A DNA stretch of 7,195 nucleotides from Ignavibacteriales bacterium (GTDB lineage Bacteria; Bacteroidota; Ignavibacteria; Ignavibacteriales; Ignavibacteriaceae): NCBI GenBank assembly GCA_020061995.1, contig JAGUXE010000212.1, forward strand, positions 1-7,195, written 5' to 3'. Made by a program: the position numbers and the translations under genes. Shown in pieces: positions 7,154 to 7,195 of the stretch. The notes below the pieces were generated by a model. That model was not told the DNA's origin, searched no databases, and saw nothing but the letters and a program-made list of their open reading frames with translations. Position 1 is the first letter of the stretch, and each line of letters begins with the position of its first letter.

Positions 7154-7195
7154 CAGGATATTTTAGCCTTAATAGAGAAAAGATCGATACAAAAA
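7141..7195 (+). CDS. asnB: Asparagine synthetase (glutamine-hydrolysing), N-terminal fragment (3' truncated by window edge)
   Basis: Only 18 codons are visible, but they begin MCGIAGYFSLN, the hallmark N-terminus of class II (Ntn-type) glutamine amidotransferases of the AsnB group. Cys2 becomes the N-terminal nucleophile after Met removal and releases ammonia from glutamine. In the full enzyme a C-terminal synthetase domain uses ATP to amidate a carboxylate. The start lies inside the preceding glycosyltransferase gene (13-nt overlap, different frame), so coupling is likely; no strong Shine-Dalgarno sequence is seen. AsnB-like genes are frequent in surface-glycan loci, where they are thought to amidate uronic acids or other carboxylated sugars rather than make asparagine. 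That role is inferred from context. Other class II amidotransferases share the MCGI start, but IAGYF favours AsnB. Confidence 0.85.
   Translation, partial: MCGIAGYFSLNREKIDTK

Overview
The window is a stretch of a surface-polysaccharide (O-antigen, capsule or exopolysaccharide) biosynthesis locus. All genes lie on the + strand and are packed head to tail like one operon. The DNA is AT-rich. Hand counts over single 60-base lines range from about 22% to 42% GC. Two of the genes appear to start with TTG. The protein families (DegT aminotransferase, extended SDRs, B12-type radical SAM, Wzx-like flippase, AsnB) are bacterial. A cobalamin-type radical SAM enzyme suits an anaerobic or microaerobic lifestyle, but the phylum cannot be fixed from the sequence.

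Layout: 1-130 is the 3' end of a DegT/DnrJ/EryC1/StrS-type PLP sugar aminotransferase. Bases 131-217 are a short leader. 218-1177 and 1174-2028 are two extended-SDR nucleotide-sugar epimerase/dehydratases or reductases. 2025-3374 is a radical SAM protein with an N-terminal B12-binding-type domain. 3340-4371 is a GT4-like glycosyltransferase. 4372-4433 is the only gap inside the block and holds a small hairpin. 4434-5876 is a Wzx-like polysaccharide flippase. 5873-7153 is a second GT4-type glycosyltransferase. 7141 to the window end is the start of a glutamine-hydrolysing asparagine synthetase (asnB-type).

How the genes fit together (inference): the SDRs and aminotransferase would make one or more modified, possibly aminated, nucleotide sugars. 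The two glycosyltransferases would build the repeat unit on a lipid carrier and the flippase would move it across the membrane. The AsnB-like protein could amidate a carboxylated sugar. The radical SAM protein is the least predictable member and may add an unusual modification to a sugar or lipid. Most junctions are 4-nt stop/start overlaps (ATGA or TTGA) or longer overlaps, which points to translational coupling. No mobile element, tRNA, rRNA or CRISPR was seen. The clearest points for follow-up are the radical SAM gene inside a glycan operon, a glycosyltransferase lacking the first Glu of the EX7E motif, the hairpin gap and an uneven base composition along the operon.
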